Source: an uncultured Clostridia bacterium
Lineage (GTDB): Bacteria > Bacillota > Clostridia > Oscillospirales > Acutalibacteraceae
Assembly (NCBI GenBank): GCA_937898195.1
Contig: CALEJD010000078.1
Location: 1 to 15,263, forward strand
DNA: 15,263 bases
Direction: 5' to 3'
Part shown: in pieces, positions 6,633 to 13,589 of the stretch
Layout: the number at the start of each line of letters is the position of its first letter
Numbering within the stretch: position 1 is the stretch's first letter
Translations under genes and position numbers: made by a program
The notes under the pieces: generated by a model
The model's database searches: none
Told to the model about the DNA's origin: nothing
The model's input: only the letters and a program-made list of their open reading frames with translations

Positions 6633-6840
6633 ATCAATCAGATTTTATCAGAGAAAAATATCACCTTTGTTCGGGCCAAAATGCCGTTATTATCCAACCT
6701 GTTCGCAATATGCAATACAAGCAGTTGAAATTCACGGAGTCTTGAAAGGCTCTGTTCTTGCTGTATTAAGACTTTTAAGATGCAATCCCCTTTTTCCCGG
6801 TGGGTATGACCCAGTTCCCGAGAAAAAACAAAAAAAGTGA
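6613..6840 (+). CDS. yidD: Membrane protein insertion efficiency factor YidD
   Basis: A 75-residue protein of the YidD/DUF37 family that assists membrane protein insertion with YidC. Family landmarks are YQRKISPLFGPKCRYYPTCSQYA (invariant cysteines), AVEIHGVLKGSVLAVLRLLRCNP and PGGYDPVP. The ATG at 6613 is preferred over an adjacent in-frame TTG at 6610; AGGTG about six bases upstream serves it. It overlaps the rnpA end by 20 bases, and the rnpA-yidD-yidC order is conserved. The N-terminal helix is amphipathic rather than fully transmembrane, consistent with peripheral membrane location. Confidence 0.93.
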   Translation: MKQFIIKSIRFYQRKISPLFGPKCRYYPTCSQYAIQAVEIHGVLKGSVLAVLRLLRCNPLFPGGYDPVPEKKQKK

Positions 6841-6864
6841 GTCCAATAATTTTCGGAGGACAAA

Positions 6865-7827
6865 ATGTACGAATTTATTTATAACGTTTTTTCAGTACCA
6901 TTTGGTTACATTATCGGCTTTTTTTATGATTTAAGTAATAATTACGTTTTATCATTGTTGCTTATGACGCTCTGCGTTAAGCTTATTTTACTCCCGTCCT
7001 CGATTAAGCAGCAAAAGGGTATGGTTAAATCCCAAAGAATGCAACCAAAACTCAAAAGAATCAGAGAAAAATATGCTGGCAATCAGCAAAAAATCAATGA
7101 AGCTACACAAGAGCTTTATTCAAAAGAAGGCTATTCAGCTATGACTGGTGGTTGTTCAGGTCTTCTTATTCAGTTCCCTGTTATGATGGGCGTTTTCGCA
7201 GTAAACTATAGACTTTTGTCTTATGTTCTTAAAATTCCAAAAGAAACAATTGAAATACTTAAAGCTGAAGTTTTGAAACTTTCTGATTTGACAAACTATG
7301 AAAAACAGGAATTAAGACTTGAACTTACTGCAATTACTCGTTTCGACGAACTTGATTTATCAGCTATTCCAGTTGAAACAGTAACAAAAATTAATGAATT
7401 CATCGATAATTTCCAACTTTTTGGAATTGACCTTTCAAGAACACCTGATACAAAAATGGGTATGGACCCATTGTGGCTTATCCCTATTCTTACAGGTGTA
7501 ACTTCACTTGCTATGGGTGTTTATACATGGCTTCGTCAGAAAAAGACAAATCCTGAAATGGCAAATAACCCATCAATGGGTTGTATGTCACTTATGTCAC
7601 CTGCAATGAGCATTTATTTCTCATTCTTGTTCCCTGCAAGCGTTGGTGTTTATATCATTATGTCAAGTGCACTTTCATTTGTTCAGATGCTTATCACAAA
7701 TAAAGTGTTCACACCTAAAAAGATGCTTGCTAAAGCAATGGTTGACGAAACAATTAACCGTCGCGCAAGAGAAAAAATACTTAAAAATGTTGCAGATACA
7801 TTGGATGACGATAAAACTGAGGTGTAA
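6865..7827 (+). CDS. yidC: YidC/Oxa1-family membrane protein insertase
   Basis: Inserts membrane proteins alone or with SecYEG. 320 residues; the ATG has GGAGG five bases upstream. Hydrophobic segments lie at about 8-22 (probably interfacial), 28-45, 96-120, 202-222 and 245-277 (two helices). The basic cytoplasmic hairpin loop is 46-94. There is no lipobox at the N-terminus, unlike B. subtilis SpoIIIJ. The conserved hydrophilic-groove arginine of the TM segment ending ILLPxxIKQ is replaced by Lys39 (CVKLILLP). The extracytoplasmic loop between the second and third core helices (about 123-200) is long and helix-rich, where SpoIIIJ has a short loop. It follows yidD by 24 bases and precedes jag. 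Confidence 0.94.
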   Translation: MYEFIYNVFSVPFGYIIGFFYDLSNNYVLSLLLMTLCVKLILLPSSIKQQKGMVKSQRMQPKLKRIREKYAGNQQKINEATQELYSKEGYSAMTGGCSGLLIQFPVMMGVFAVNYRLLSYVLKIPKETIEILKAEVLKLSDLTNYEKQELRLELTAITRFDELDLSAIPVETVTKINEFIDNFQLFGIDLSRTPDTKMGMDPLWLIPILTGVTSLAMGVYTWLRQKKTNPEMANNPSMGCMSLMSPAMSIYFSFLFPASVGVYIIMSSALSFVQMLITNKVFTPKKMLAKAMVDETINRRAREKILKNVADTLDDDKTEV

Positions 7828-7829
7828 AT

Positions 7830-8792
7830 ATGATTAAAGAAGCAATCGGAACCGGTAATACGGTTGACGAAGCAAGAGCTGCAGCAATGCTCGAATTGGG
7901 TGTTACCGACTTTGACGATTTTTCAGTTGAAGTTATGCAGACTCCTACAAAGAAAATCCTTGGTCTTTTTGGTGGTAATCCTGCAAAAGTTAAGATTTCA
8001 ATTGAAGTAGCAGACCCAAAACCAGAAAAGAAACCAAATAACAAAAACAACAAAAAACACGACAAAAAAGTCGTTAAAAACGAAAACAAAAAACCAGTAG
8101 AGAAAAAAGAAGAAGTTAAAGAAGTTAAGGTAGAAAAGAAAGAAGAAGCTTCTCTTCCTTTAAACGAAACAAATCTCTATGGTGAAACAGTTGAATATAT
8201 CAAGTCAATTGTTCTCGGTCTTGGCATGACAGAATGCAATATCAAAGAAATGTCAAACGAAGAAGAAATCTATTTTGAACTTGATTGTGGTGATGACTAT
8301 GGTATCATCATCGGTAAACGTGGTGAAACTCTTGATGCTATTCAGTATCTTGCAAGAATGATGGCAAACAAGGGTAATCAGAGTTATAAGAGAGTTTCAA
8401 TCAATGTTGGTAACTACCGTGCAAAGAGAGAAGAAACTCTTAAAATCCTTGCAAGAAAAACAGCAATTAAAGCTGTTCGTCAGGGAAGAAACATTTCTCT
8501 TGAACCAATGAATCCTTATGAAAGAAGAATTATTCATACAGCAGTTCAGGAGATTGAAGGTGCAACTTCTCATTCAATCGGTTCAGACCTTGATAGAAGA
8601 GTTGTTATCACACCTGTTGAAGGTGCAAAAAATCATTCTCGTAGCAGAAACGGTGGCTATAACCGTGGTGGCAGACGTGAGAAGAAAGAGGCTTATAAGC
8701 CAGAGATTTCTCCAGACAGAGCACCAAAGAGCGATATTGATGGTTCAGCTCTTTATGGAAAAGTTGAAATCCCTTCAAAAATTACAGACTAA
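7830..8792 (+). CDS. jag: Jag/KhpB RNA-binding protein
   Basis: A 320-residue KH-R3H RNA-binding protein. Jag-N domain about 1-50 with KKILGLFG at 41-48; a Lys/Glu/Asn-rich, probably disordered linker about 62-108; KH domain about 117-195 with the GKRG loop at 162-165; R3H domain about 203-265 with ERRIIH (231-236) and DLDRRVVI; and a Gly/Arg/Lys-rich tail to 320. In other Firmicutes KhpB acts with KhpA and affects cell envelope growth; the exact role here is inferred. The ATG lies two bases after the yidC stop, and its Shine-Dalgarno GAGGTG is within the yidC end. A terminator-like hairpin follows. Confidence 0.94.
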   Translation: MIKEAIGTGNTVDEARAAAMLELGVTDFDDFSVEVMQTPTKKILGLFGGNPAKVKISIEVADPKPEKKPNNKNNKKHDKKVVKNENKKPVEKKEEVKEVKVEKKEEASLPLNETNLYGETVEYIKSIVLGLGMTECNIKEMSNEEEIYFELDCGDDYGIIIGKRGETLDAIQYLARMMANKGNQSYKRVSINVGNYRAKREETLKILARKTAIKAVRQGRNISLEPMNPYERRIIHTAVQEIEGATSHSIGSDLDRRVVITPVEGAKNHSRSRNGGYNRGGRREKKEAYKPEISPDRAPKSDIDGSALYGKVEIPSKITD

Positions 8793-8797
8793 TTGAT

Positions 8798-8835
8798 AAT
8801 CGGCGGTGGTAGGAATACTTATCGCCGATTTTTTT
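8798..8835 (+). terminator. Intrinsic terminator after jag
   Basis: AATCGGCG (8798-8805) pairs with CGCCGATT (8823-8830), followed by a run of Ts to 8835. The 17-base loop can itself fold with a GTA/TAC stem capped by GGAA, a GNRA-type tetraloop. The mnmG Shine-Dalgarno AAGGA begins just after the T-run, so it may act as a partial terminator or attenuator for mnmG. Confidence 0.75.
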
Positions 8836-8850
8836 CAAGGAATTGATATT

Positions 8851-10719
8851 ATGGAATATTTTGCAAAGGAATATGATGTAGCCGTTATCGGTGCAGGTCA
8901 CGCAGGTATTGAAGCAGCACTTGCATCTGCTCGACTTGGGGCAAAAACGGTTGTATTTACAATCAATATGGATTGGGTTGGCAATATGCCTTGTAACCCA
9001 TCAATCGGTGGAACATCAAAGGGACATCTTGTTCGTGAAATTGATGCTCTCGGTGGTGAAATGGGTATTGCGGCTGACAAAACATCCATACAGACAAGAA
9101 TGTTGAATCGAGGTAAAGGCCCTGCGGTTCACTCTTTGCGTGCCCAGATTGACCGTCGGGAATATTCCAAATATATGAAACACACCCTTGAAAAACAAGA
9201 AAACCTTGATATGAAACAAGCTGAAATCGTTGACCTTTATAAAAAGGACGGGGTTTTCTATCTAAAAACACAACTTGAAGCAATTTATTCAGCAAAAGCA
9301 GTAATTCTTGCAACAGGTACATTCTTAGGTGGAAGAATTTATATTGGTGATATTTCTTATGAAAGTGGACCTGACGGAATGTTTGCAGCAACTCGGCTTT
9401 CAGAAGCACTTTATAAAATGGATATTCCACTACGCAGATTTAAAACAGGTACTCCGTCAAGAGTTAATAGACGCAGTGTTGATTTTTCTGAATTAGAAAT
9501 TCAAGAGGGTGATGAGCAGATTGTTCCATTCTCTTTTGCAACAACAGAGCTTCCAGAGAATAAATCAGTTTGTCACATTACATATACAAACGAAGAAACA
9601 AAGAGAATTATCCTTGAAAACATTCACCGTTCTCCCCTTTACTCCGGCAAAATAGAGGGTGTAGGCCCAAGATATTGTCCAAGCATTGAAGATAAAATCG
9701 TAAGATTTGAAGAAAAAGAAAGACATCAACTTTTCATCGAGCCTTGCGGACTTGATACAGAGGAATTATATCTTCAAGGTATGTCATCTTCTCTTCCCGA
9801 AGATGTTCAACTTAAATTTTTACGCAGTATTAAAGGTCTTGAAAACGTTGAAGTTATGAGAACTGCTTATGCTATTGAGTACGACTGTGTTGACCCTTTG
9901 GCGCTCAAAGCATCTCTTGAATTCAATGATATTGACGGATTATTCGGTGCAGGACAGTTCAACGGTTCATCAGGATATGAAGAAGCAGCCGCACAGGGAC
10001 TTATTGCAGGTGTTAATGCAGTTAGAAAAATCCAAGGTAAAGAACCTTTTATTCTTGACCGTGCAAGTTCATATATCGGCACTCTTATTGATGACCTTGT
10101 TACAAAGGGTTGCTCTGACCCATATAGAATGATGACATCTCGTAGTGAATACAGACTTTTACTTCGTCAGGATAATGCAGATATCCGTCTTATGCATTAT
10201 GGATATGATATTGGACTTATCTCACAAGAGAGATATGATAAATTCTTAAACAAACTTGAACTTATAAAGCAAGAGCGTGAAAGAGTTGAAAGCATTACAA
10301 TTGCACCGTCAGACGAAATTAATGAAGTGCTTGTTTCACGTGAAACAGCGCCAATGAAGACTGGCATAAGACTTGCTGAACTTATAAAACGTCCACAGCT
10401 TGACTATGATTGCTTGACACCATTCGACAAAACTCGACCAGAGCTTTCACCAGATGTTTTTGAGCAAGTTGAAATTGATTTGAAATATGAGGGATATATC
10501 AAACGTCAGCAAGCAAAGGTTGACGAAATGAGACGCCTTGAAGTCAAGAAAATTCCTGCAGATATAGATTATGACGATGTTTATTCTCTTCGACTTGAAG
10601 CAAGAGAAAAACTTAAAAAAGTCCGACCAGAAAGTGTGGGACAAGCATCCCGTATAAGTGGTGTTTCACCATCGGATATTTCAGTATTGCTTATTTATCT
10701 TAAAAAGGAACAGATATAA
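8851..10719 (+). CDS. mnmG: tRNA uridine-5-carboxymethylaminomethyl synthesis enzyme MnmG (GidA)
   Basis: FAD-dependent enzyme that with MnmE builds the cmnm5 group on wobble U34 of several tRNAs. 622 residues, normal length. Rossmann motif GAGHAG at 14-19, MPCNPSIGG with Cys48, RYCPSIEDK with the second conserved cysteine, and FGAGQFNGSSGYEEAAAQG in the family signature region. The start is ATG 8851 with AAGGA nine bases upstream. A longer in-frame reading from GTG 8806 would begin inside the terminator hairpin and lacks family similarity. Codons 495-499 (VSRET) contain a perfect parS site. The stop overlaps the rsmG start (TAATG). No separate promoter was found, so expression may depend on read-through from jag. 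Confidence 0.97.
   Translation: MEYFAKEYDVAVIGAGHAGIEAALASARLGAKTVVFTINMDWVGNMPCNPSIGGTSKGHLVREIDALGGEMGIAADKTSIQTRMLNRGKGPAVHSLRAQIDRREYSKYMKHTLEKQENLDMKQAEIVDLYKKDGVFYLKTQLEAIYSAKAVILATGTFLGGRIYIGDISYESGPDGMFAATRLSEALYKMDIPLRRFKTGTPSRVNRRSVDFSELEIQEGDEQIVPFSFATTELPENKSVCHITYTNEETKRIILENIHRSPLYSGKIEGVGPRYCPSIEDKIVRFEEKERHQLFIEPCGLDTEELYLQGMSSSLPEDVQLKFLRSIKGLENVEVMRTAYAIEYDCVDPLALKASLEFNDIDGLFGAGQFNGSSGYEEAAAQGLIAGVNAVRKIQGKEPFILDRASSYIGTLIDDLVTKGCSDPYRMMTSRSEYRLLLRQDNADIRLMHYGYDIGLISQERYDKFLNKLELIKQERERVESITIAPSDEINEVLVSRETAPMKTGIRLAELIKRPQLDYDCLTPFDKTRPELSPDVFEQVEIDLKYEGYIKRQQAKVDEMRRLEVKKIPADIDYDDVYSLRLEAREKLKKVRPESVGQASRISGVSPSDISVLLIYLKKEQI
10332..10347. promoter_or_regulatory. parS: parS site inside mnmG
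   Basis: TGTTTCACGTGAAACA, a perfect 16-base palindrome matching the bacterial parS consensus (TGTTNCACGTGAAACA). It nucleates ParB loading. It lies within the mnmG coding sequence, about 4.4 kb right of the dnaA upstream boxes. The encoded ParB has the ParB-type specificity residues that match this site. Confidence 0.95.
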
Positions 10720-11432
10720 TGTTAAATAAAGAGTTATTCTATGAAACAATTAAACCTTTTGAATTAGAAATCGATGAAGATGCCTTTGCTCGTCTTGATA
10801 AGTTTGCAGAGTTGCTTATTGAAACAAATAAGAGTTTTAATCTCACTGCAATCAAGGAGCCTGATGATGTAACAGTTAAGCATTTTGCCGATTGCCTTGC
10901 TATTTTCAAATATGTTGATATTCCAGAAAATGCAAAGATTATTGATGTTGGCACAGGCGCAGGATTCCCTGGACTTGTGTTGAAACTAGCAAGACCTGAT
11001 ATAAATATGACTTTTCTTGATAGTACAAAGAAAAAGTTAGGTTTTATTGAAAATGTGCTCAATGCTTGTGGTGTTAAGGGCGAAACTCTTCATATGAGAG
11101 CAGAAGAAGCAGCACAACTTTCAAAATACAGAGAACAATTTGATTTTGCCACAGCAAGAGCAGTTGCCGCTCTCCCCGTCCTTTCTGAATATTGTTTGCC
11201 ATTTGTAAAGCAAGGTGGTAGCTTTGTTTCAATGAAATCTGCCGAAAGCAACGAAGAAATGGAAGCAGCAAAAAAAGCAATCGGCATTCTTGGTGGCAAA
11301 ATTGAAAGTGATATTGTGTTTGATTTAGTCGAAAATATGCCTCGAAGAATTATAACAATCAAAAAGAATTCGCAAACTCCGACAAAATATCCAAGACCAT
11401 CTGCACAAATCGCTAAAAAACCTTTAAAATAA
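10719..11432 (+). CDS. rsmG: 16S rRNA (guanine-527-N7) methyltransferase RsmG (GidB)
   Basis: SAM-dependent methyltransferase that makes m7G527 in 16S rRNA near the streptomycin site. 237 residues, normal length. SAM motif I DVGTGAGFPGL at 76-86, preceded by NLTAI (41-45) and KHFADCL (54-60). The motif FATARAVAALPVLSEYCLPFVKQGG follows. The ATG overlaps the mnmG stop by one base, with AAAGGA upstream inside mnmG, so translation is coupled. The C-terminal ten residues are basic and proline-rich. mnmG-rsmG-noc-parA-parB is the standard Firmicutes order. Confidence 0.96.
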   Translation: MLNKELFYETIKPFELEIDEDAFARLDKFAELLIETNKSFNLTAIKEPDDVTVKHFADCLAIFKYVDIPENAKIIDVGTGAGFPGLVLKLARPDINMTFLDSTKKKLGFIENVLNACGVKGETLHMRAEEAAQLSKYREQFDFATARAVAALPVLSEYCLPFVKQGGSFVSMKSAESNEEMEAAKKAIGILGGKIESDIVFDLVENMPRRIITIKKNSQTPTKYPRPSAQIAKKPLK

Positions 11433-11478
11433 TGACGAAAACCGTTGATACATAAAGGATTTGGACGAACGGATTTTC

Positions 11479-11508
11479 TTTACAAACAGACCTTCACAGT
11501 GTTATTCT
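11479..11508 (+). promoter_or_regulatory. Candidate promoter for noc
   Basis: TTTACA (11479-11484), an 18-base spacer and TATTCT (11503-11508), about 35 bases before the noc ATG in the 111-base gap after rsmG. Both hexamers are one or two bases off consensus. This is a weak prediction, but no terminator is seen in the gap and noc could also be read from upstream. Confidence 0.35.
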
Positions 11509-11543
11509 TATGTCAAGGACAAGCACTGCGGAGGTTTTTATTT

Positions 11544-12371
11544 ATGCTCAAAAAACAAAATAGAATCAGAACAGAAAGTCAGATACTTATGGTTCCACAA
11601 GGCGATATTCTCCCAAATCCAAATCAGCCGAGAAAAAGATTTGATTATGACGAACTTGAAGGGTTGGCACAAAGTATTCGTGCAAACGGAATTTTGCAAC
11701 CACTCATAGTTAGAGCACTTGAAAACGGAAAATATGAACTTGTTGCAGGTGAACGCAGACTCCGTGCGGCAAGGCTCACAGGACTGACAAAAGTGCCATG
11801 TGTTGTCAGTGATATTTCCGAAACAGATTCTGCAATTTTTGCAGTGCTTGAAAACCTTCAAAGACAAGACCTTGACTATTTCGAAGAAGCAGAAGCGTTG
11901 GCAATTCTCGTCAGTGATTATCATATGGGACAAGACGAACTCTGTAAAAAATTGGGCAAGGCACAATCAACAATATCAAACAAGTTGAGATTATTAAAAC
12001 TCAGCGACGAAATGAGATACCAGATAAGCCGAGCAGGTCTTTCTGAACGCCATGCAAGAGCGCTACTCTCTTTAAATGATGAAGTCCAAAGGGCTCGAGC
12101 ATTGGCAATTATAATTGACAGACATTTGACCGTAAGTGAGAGCGAACAACTAATTGACCAGATGATTCGCAAAAATGAAGCACCAAAGAAGCAAATGCTC
12201 CGTGGCTTTAAAGATATTCGTATATTTATCAACACTTTGAATAACGCGGTTGATAATATAAGACGAGCAGGAATTGATGCGGACTCAGTAAAAACAGAAA
12301 CTGATGAATATGTAGAATACATAGTGCGAATTCCTAAAATTGATGATGTAGTGAGAGATATTGCTACATAA
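11544..12371 (+). CDS. noc: Nucleoid occlusion protein Noc (ParB family)
   Basis: A CTP-dependent DNA clamp that in B. subtilis binds NBS sites and keeps the division ring off the nucleoid. 275 residues from ATG 11544, which has GCGGAGG nine bases upstream. ParB/Noc N-domain motifs: NPNQPRKRF (25-33), GERRLRAAR (69-77, CTP motif) and ENLQRQDL (103-110). In the HTH region the four positions known to set Noc versus ParB specificity read Q141, K147, K152 and R169, all four the Noc-type residues at the right spacing. The N-terminus MLKKQNRIRTES lacks the aromatic amphipathic membrane-binding helix of B. subtilis Noc. Position between rsmG and parA also fits noc. A terminator-like hairpin follows. 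Confidence 0.92.
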   Translation: MLKKQNRIRTESQILMVPQGDILPNPNQPRKRFDYDELEGLAQSIRANGILQPLIVRALENGKYELVAGERRLRAARLTGLTKVPCVVSDISETDSAIFAVLENLQRQDLDYFEEAEALAILVSDYHMGQDELCKKLGKAQSTISNKLRLLKLSDEMRYQISRAGLSERHARALLSLNDEVQRARALAIIIDRHLTVSESEQLIDQMIRKNEAPKKQMLRGFKDIRIFINTLNNAVDNIRRAGIDADSVKTETDEYVEYIVRIPKIDDVVRDIAT

Positions 12372-12377
12372 AACGGT

Positions 12378-12415
12378 AAAACCACCAGTTATCCCCCGAT
12401 AACACAGGTGATTTT
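12378..12415 (+). terminator. Terminator-like hairpin after noc
   Basis: Inner perfect stem GTTATC (12388-12393) / GATAAC (12398-12403) with a CCCC loop, and an outer stem CACC (12383-12386) / GGTG (12407-12410) separated by small bulges. Flanking AAAA and TTTT continue the pairing, so it could work in either direction. It begins seven bases after the noc stop. Confidence 0.6.
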
Positions 12416-12498
12416 ATATAGTGGCGAAAGCCACCCATATCCTTCTCTTTCACACCCCACATCCACAGCGAAAGGCTCCCGAAAGGGAGTCTTTTGCT
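12416..12498. repeat. Two GAAA-tetraloop hairpins downstream of noc
   Basis: First hairpin: GTGGC-GAAA-GCCAC (12421-12434), with ATAT arms outside (12416-12419 and 12437-12440). Second hairpin: 14-base arms at 12467-12480 and 12485-12498 (AGCGAAAGGCTCCC with GGGAGTCTTTTGCT), pairing throughout with two G-T wobbles, around another GAAA loop. Two stable GNRA-capped stems in a row suggest a structured RNA or a palindromic repeat element rather than simple termination. Function is unknown. Confidence 0.6.
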
Positions 12499-12520
12499 AT
12501 TTAATAAAAAGCAGAGAAAA

Positions 12521-12615
12521 AGTTAAAAGATAATAGAGAAAAGAAAAGGGTCTGCGACGCATATTTAATTTTATATAAACCAATTCTTTTCACTTTTCAC
12601 TATTATCTATTAACT
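12521..12615. repeat. Long imperfect inverted repeat in noc-parA gap (MITE-like)
   Basis: The left arm 12521-12548 (starting AGTTAAAAGATAATAG) and right arm 12586-12615 (ending CTATTATCTATTAACT) are reverse complements except for two mismatches and one 2-base indel, separated by a 37-base centre. The arms are purine-rich on one side and A/T-dominated. No coding potential is seen. The structure looks like a small non-autonomous palindromic element, but target-site duplications were not clear. Confidence 0.55.
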
Positions 12616-12636
12616 GCAAAGGACGCCTTTGCTTTT
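12616..12636 (+). terminator. Terminator-like hairpin next to parS
   Basis: GCAAAGG (12616-12622) and CCTTTGC (12626-12632) form a perfect 7-base stem with an ACG loop, followed by TTTT. It directly abuts the inverted repeat on its left, and its last T is the first base of the parS palindrome on its right. It could end transcription entering from noc and so insulate parA. Confidence 0.55.
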
Positions 12637-12651
12637 GTTTCACGTGAAACA
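12636..12651. promoter_or_regulatory. parS: parS site upstream of parA
   Basis: TGTTTCACGTGAAACA, a perfect 16-base palindrome identical to the copy in mnmG. It lies about 90 bases upstream of the parA -10 element and 161 bases before the parA start. ParB spreading from here could affect parA-parB expression as well as segregate the origin region. Confidence 0.95.
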
Positions 12652-12741
12652 TAGGCATTAAATTATGCAAATATAACACATTTATCTACTAAAATTTGCC
12701 ATATAAATTTTAAAATTTTGCTTTTATTTTTATAATAAGTA

Positions 12742-12750
12742 TGTTATACT
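12742..12750 (+). promoter_or_regulatory. parA promoter, extended -10
   Basis: TGTTATACT: an extended -10 (TG, one base, TATACT). No good -35 lies at the correct distance, which is tolerated with an extended -10. A start near 12757 gives a leader of about 55 bases before the TTG. An alternative TATAAT at 12731-12736 lacks both a -35 and a TG. Confidence 0.45.
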
Positions 12751-12812
12751 TGTATAAAATCGGGTATTAGGGTGCGAAATATCACCTTTTTACCATTTCG
12801 GAGTGGGATTTT

Positions 12813-13577
12813 TTGGCAAAAGTTGTTTCAATTATTAACCAAAAAGGTGGTGTAGGTAAAACTACTACTGCCGTGAGCCTTGCAGCCGCAGTTGGCGCAA
12901 AGGGATACAGAGTTTTACTTGCAGACATTGACCCACAGGGCAATTCAACAAGTGGATTTGGTATAAACAAAAGAAAAATCACAAATTCATCATATGATGT
13001 GCTTGTTAAAGATATAAACGCAAATGACGCAGTTGTGAAAACACAGTTTAAAAATGTTGATGTTATTCCCGCTGATTTAAATCTTGCAGGCGCAGAAGTT
13101 GAATTGATTGAGATTGAAAAGAGAGAAGCAAGACTTAAAATTGCCGTTGCTCAACTTTGGGACAAGTATGATTATATTTTCTTTGATTGCCCCCCTTCTC
13201 TCGGTCTTATTACAATAAACGCATTAACGGCGTCAGACACATTCTTAGTTCCTGTTCAATGTGAATTCTACGCTCTTGAAGGGCTTGCTCAGCTTATGGC
13301 AACTGTTCGTCAGGTAAAAAGACTTTATAATCCACATATTGAGCTTGAAGGGGTTTTACAGACAATGTATGACGGAAGACTTAATCTTACACAACAGGTT
13401 GTGACAGAGATTAAAAAATTCTTCCCAAATAAAGTCTATAAAACAACAATTCCAAGAAATGTCAGACTTTCAGAGGCTCCATCATTTGGTGAGCCGATTA
13501 TGTATTATGATAAGCATTCAAAAGGCGCATTGGCTTATGACGCTTTTGCTGATGAATTCTTATCACAACAGAAGTGA
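12813..13577 (+). CDS. parA: Chromosome partitioning ATPase ParA (Soj)
   Basis: Deviant-Walker ATPase that binds DNA nonspecifically when dimeric and, with ParB-parS, segregates origins; in B. subtilis Soj also regulates DnaA. 254 residues, normal length. Motifs: KGGVGKTT at 11-18 with the signature lysine K11, LLADIDPQGN at 35-44 (Walker A'), YDYIFFDCPPSLG at 119-131 (Walker B), and VPVQCEFYALEGLAQL. The start is TTG at 12813, giving MAKVVSIINQ as in the family, with a GGAG about nine bases upstream. It is separated from parB by 12 bases. Preceded by a parS site and an extended -10. Confidence 0.97.
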   Translation: MAKVVSIINQKGGVGKTTTAVSLAAAVGAKGYRVLLADIDPQGNSTSGFGINKRKITNSSYDVLVKDINANDAVVKTQFKNVDVIPADLNLAGAEVELIEIEKREARLKIAVAQLWDKYDYIFFDCPPSLGLITINALTASDTFLVPVQCEFYALEGLAQLMATVRQVKRLYNPHIELEGVLQTMYDGRLNLTQQVVTEIKKFFPNKVYKTTIPRNVRLSEAPSFGEPIMYYDKHSKGALAYDAFADEFLSQQK

Positions 13578-13589
13578 TGAGGTGAATAT

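Noticed and set aside
6791..6804. Possible Noc-binding site (TTTCCCGGTGGG) inside yidD
   Set aside because: Only one half matches ATTTCCCGGGAAAT; the palindrome is broken.
8806..8850. Longer N-terminus for mnmG from GTG 8806
   Set aside because: It would begin inside the terminator hairpin and adds 15 residues not typical of MnmG. ATG 8851 has a proper AAGGA.
11445..11543. Longer N-terminus for noc starting at TTG 11445, adding 33 residues with a hydrophobic stretch
   Set aside because: No Shine-Dalgarno precedes the TTG, while ATG 11544 has GCGGAGG at ideal distance and gives a family-like start. The candidate promoter also falls inside the extension.
13330..13338. TAATCCACA within parA as a DnaA box
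   Set aside because: A single mismatched copy within coding sequence, without partners or origin context.
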